Part shown: positions 4,542-5,803 of the stretch, in pieces | Layout of the letters: each line of letters begins with the position of its first letter | Numbering within the stretch: the stretch's first letter is position 1 | Assembly: GCA_031270515.1 (NCBI GenBank) | Contig: JAISXM010000018.1 | Span: 1 to 5,803, forward strand | Length of the DNA stretch: 5,803 nucleotides | Reading direction: 5' to 3' | DNA from: Holosporales bacterium | Lineage (GTDB): Bacteria > Pseudomonadota > Alphaproteobacteria > BNTO01 | Position numbers and translations under genes: made by a program | The notes under the pieces: model-generated | Databases searched by the model: none | What the model was told of the DNA's origin: nothing | What the model saw: only the letters and a program-made list of their open reading frames with translations

Positions 4542-5657
4542 TCACTTCTTTAGTGGTTTTGCAATCAGCTGCTTATTAACATTGTGCCTGATTTGGCTGA
4601 CGCGCTGCGATACGCTGGGCTCCATCTGATAATAAAGGGACAAGCAGCACAGCGCCAACAGCACGTCATCGCTCGGTTCCTGCGATAATTCCTCGATATT
4701 CTTGCACACGTTCACGCTTTCGGACGTTAATGCGCTAAGCGTGCACTCCGACGCATCCGAATACGCATCAAACTCACAATGACGCGTGCTTTTGGGCTCA
4801 AAGTGGGCCATTTCACGGGAAACATTGGACTTACAAGGTGGAGCCTCCGGTGGGATGTTTGTGTCAGCTACCAATTTTCGCGCGGTTGGGGCGCTCACCG
4901 TTGCGGCGGCAACATTGTTGTACGCATCATTCAGCATAAGGTATTTTTTACTCAACACCGGAGATAGCGTAATCGGCGCACAAACCGGGCCCGTCCCTAT
5001 CGCGGCCGCCGCAGGTTCAGACGAAGAGCTGTGGCGGGAACGATTGGCCGTAAATAAGTTATCAGTTGTGCGAAACGTAATCACGTGCATTTGATTTACT
5101 TCGTTTTCAATTTTAATCCAATTCCTATCAAAGGAGCTGAGTTTTAATATTTCACGTTCACTTTTGCTTCTGTGGTGTTTGTCATAATTTTTTTGTTTCG
5201 TATGACATTTTTCTTGGTCGCGTGTTGTACCTTGCTCGCGGCCTGCACCATTTTCGTATGCACCGTCCTCGCGCACTGTCCCATGCTCACACAGCAAACC
5301 ACCTGCATCCTTTTTATTTTCGTGACTTTTTCCTTTAAACAAGAGCATCTTATGTTCTGATTCATCTAAAAAAATCTTAAAAATATTACCCAACACAGGT
5401 GTAGATTTAATCAATTCCTTTACAAAAACGTCTCCGACACGTTCCGCTAGACGATCGCCTTTATCGCAGGACTTACTGAGCGAAGCAAGTGCGACTCCGT
5501 ACAGATACACGGAAATGCTGTACGAAGACAACCACTCCAGCAACGCCGCATCAATGCGCTCACACAAAGTGCGCTCAACCTCAGGACTGAGGAGGATAAA
5601 CTCGCGCAGTAAATCGTCGTACCCCTTCTTTAACAAGGTCGTATTTTTCGTCGTCAA
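4542..5657 (-). CDS. Hypothetical 371-residue soluble protein, unrecognised
   Basis: I do not recognise this protein. Residues 8-106 look like a compact helical domain (KKGYDDLLREFILLSPEVER, LLEWLSSYSISVYLYGVALASL, GDVFVKELIKSTPVLGNIFKIFL). Residues 107-170 are charged low complexity, rich in Gly, Glu, Lys and His (repeated REDGA/REQGT/RDQE-type runs, then KHHRSKSERE). After 171 come FDRNWIKIENEVNQMHVITF, a serine/alanine patch (SSSSEPAAAAIG), and a C-terminal helical region containing DDVLLALCCLSLYYQ and SQRVSQIRHNVNKQLIAK. No signal peptide or membrane helix is clear. No ATG occurs early, so the start is inferred as TTG 5657, the first start after an in-frame stop, with no strong ribosome site. 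It begins 15 bases after the preceding gene's stop, suggesting cotranscription. The long open frame and structured pattern support a real gene. Confidence 0.7.
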   Translation of the reverse strand: MTTKNTTLLKKGYDDLLREFILLSPEVERTLCERIDAALLEWLSSYSISVYLYGVALASLSKSCDKGDRLAERVGDVFVKELIKSTPVLGNIFKIFLDESEHKMLLFKGKSHENKKDAGGLLCEHGTVREDGAYENGAGREQGTTRDQEKCHTKQKNYDKHHRSKSEREILKLSSFDRNWIKIENEVNQMHVITFRTTDNLFTANRSRHSSSSEPAAAAIGTGPVCAPITLSPVLSKKYLMLNDAYNNVAAATVSAPTARKLVADTNIPPEAPPCKSNVSREMAHFEPKSTRHCEFDAYSDASECTLSALTSESVNVCKNIEELSQEPSDDVLLALCCLSLYYQMEPSVSQRVSQIRHNVNKQLIAKPLKK

Positions 5658-5672
5658 AGCAACTTTAAACCG

Positions 5673-5803
5673 CTATAATATTGGAAATAATTTTCTAAAT
5701 TTTCCTTTTTGTGTTTTTGAAACTTGAAGTTGTTTTAATTTAAGTTCTTTTAAGTCTGCTTTTGCGTTAATTGTACACACGACTCCAGATGTACTAAAGC
5801 ACA
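5673..5803 (-). CDS. C-terminal end of a lysine-rich protein, cut by the window edge
   Basis: The minus strand is open from the right edge to a TAG at 5673-5675, giving 42 residues: CFSTSGVVCTINAKADLKEL, then a lysine/glutamine-rich tail (KLKQLQVSKTQKGKFRKLFPIL). No start codon is visible, so the gene must begin outside the window. Its stop is 15 bases before the inferred start of the 371-residue gene on the same strand, as in an operon. The basic, helix-prone tail gives no family assignment. The alternative is noncoding AT-rich leader that happens to be open; the length is too short to be sure. Confidence 0.45.
   Translation of the reverse strand, partial: CFSTSGVVCTINAKADLKELKLKQLQVSKTQKGKFRKLFPIL

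Noticed and set aside
4324..4629. Plus-strand 101-residue open frame starting in palindromic copy C
   Set aside because: It begins inside the repeat and overlaps the 3' end of the 371-residue gene on the opposite strand; the residues look like an arbitrary translation.

Overview
The window looks like bacterial DNA, most plausibly from a host-associated or intracellular bacterium with many repeats. Genes are compact and intron-free. Some have alternative start codons (TTG or GTG), one start has a clear Shine-Dalgarno sequence, and one gene pair is tightly coupled. Other hints are an IS66-type transposase remnant, a dispersed palindromic repeat, in-gene tandem duplications and a secreted low-complexity protein. 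An alphaproteobacterial endosymbiont would fit, but no ribosomal or other phylogenetic marker is present, so taxonomy is only inference.

Layout from left to right. At 1-224 lies the right half of a palindromic repeat (copy A), which runs into a minus-strand fragment resembling the N-terminus of an IS66 transposase. Bases 225-511 hold no convincing gene. Two plus-strand genes follow: a 480-residue Gln/Pro/Tyr-rich protein with an N-terminal hydrophobic export-type segment and several tandem repeats (512-1954), and a 200-residue protein of uncertain family (2064-2666) with a faint resemblance to Hcp-type tube proteins. Everything to their right is on the minus strand and converges on them. In transcription order from the right edge this comprises the 3' end of an unknown lysine-rich gene (5673 to beyond the edge), an unrecognised 371-residue protein (4542-5657), palindromic copy C, a 64-residue single-pass membrane protein (4060-4254), palindromic copy B, a diverged A-type iron-sulfur (IscA/HesB-like) protein (3617-3949), and a diverged PRPP synthetase (2724-3608) read from a start 8 bases after the iron-sulfur gene's stop.

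The firmest functional calls are PRPP synthetase (purine, pyrimidine, NAD and His/Trp precursor supply) and the IscA-like protein (iron-sulfur cluster assembly or carriage). Both depart from their families at key residues. The main unexplained structure is the roughly 80-90 bp palindromic repeat, present three times in one orientation. One copy supplies the end of the transposase-remnant reading frame, one abuts the IscA-like start codon, and two bracket the small membrane-protein gene. I found no tRNA, rRNA, CRISPR array or complete insertion sequence.
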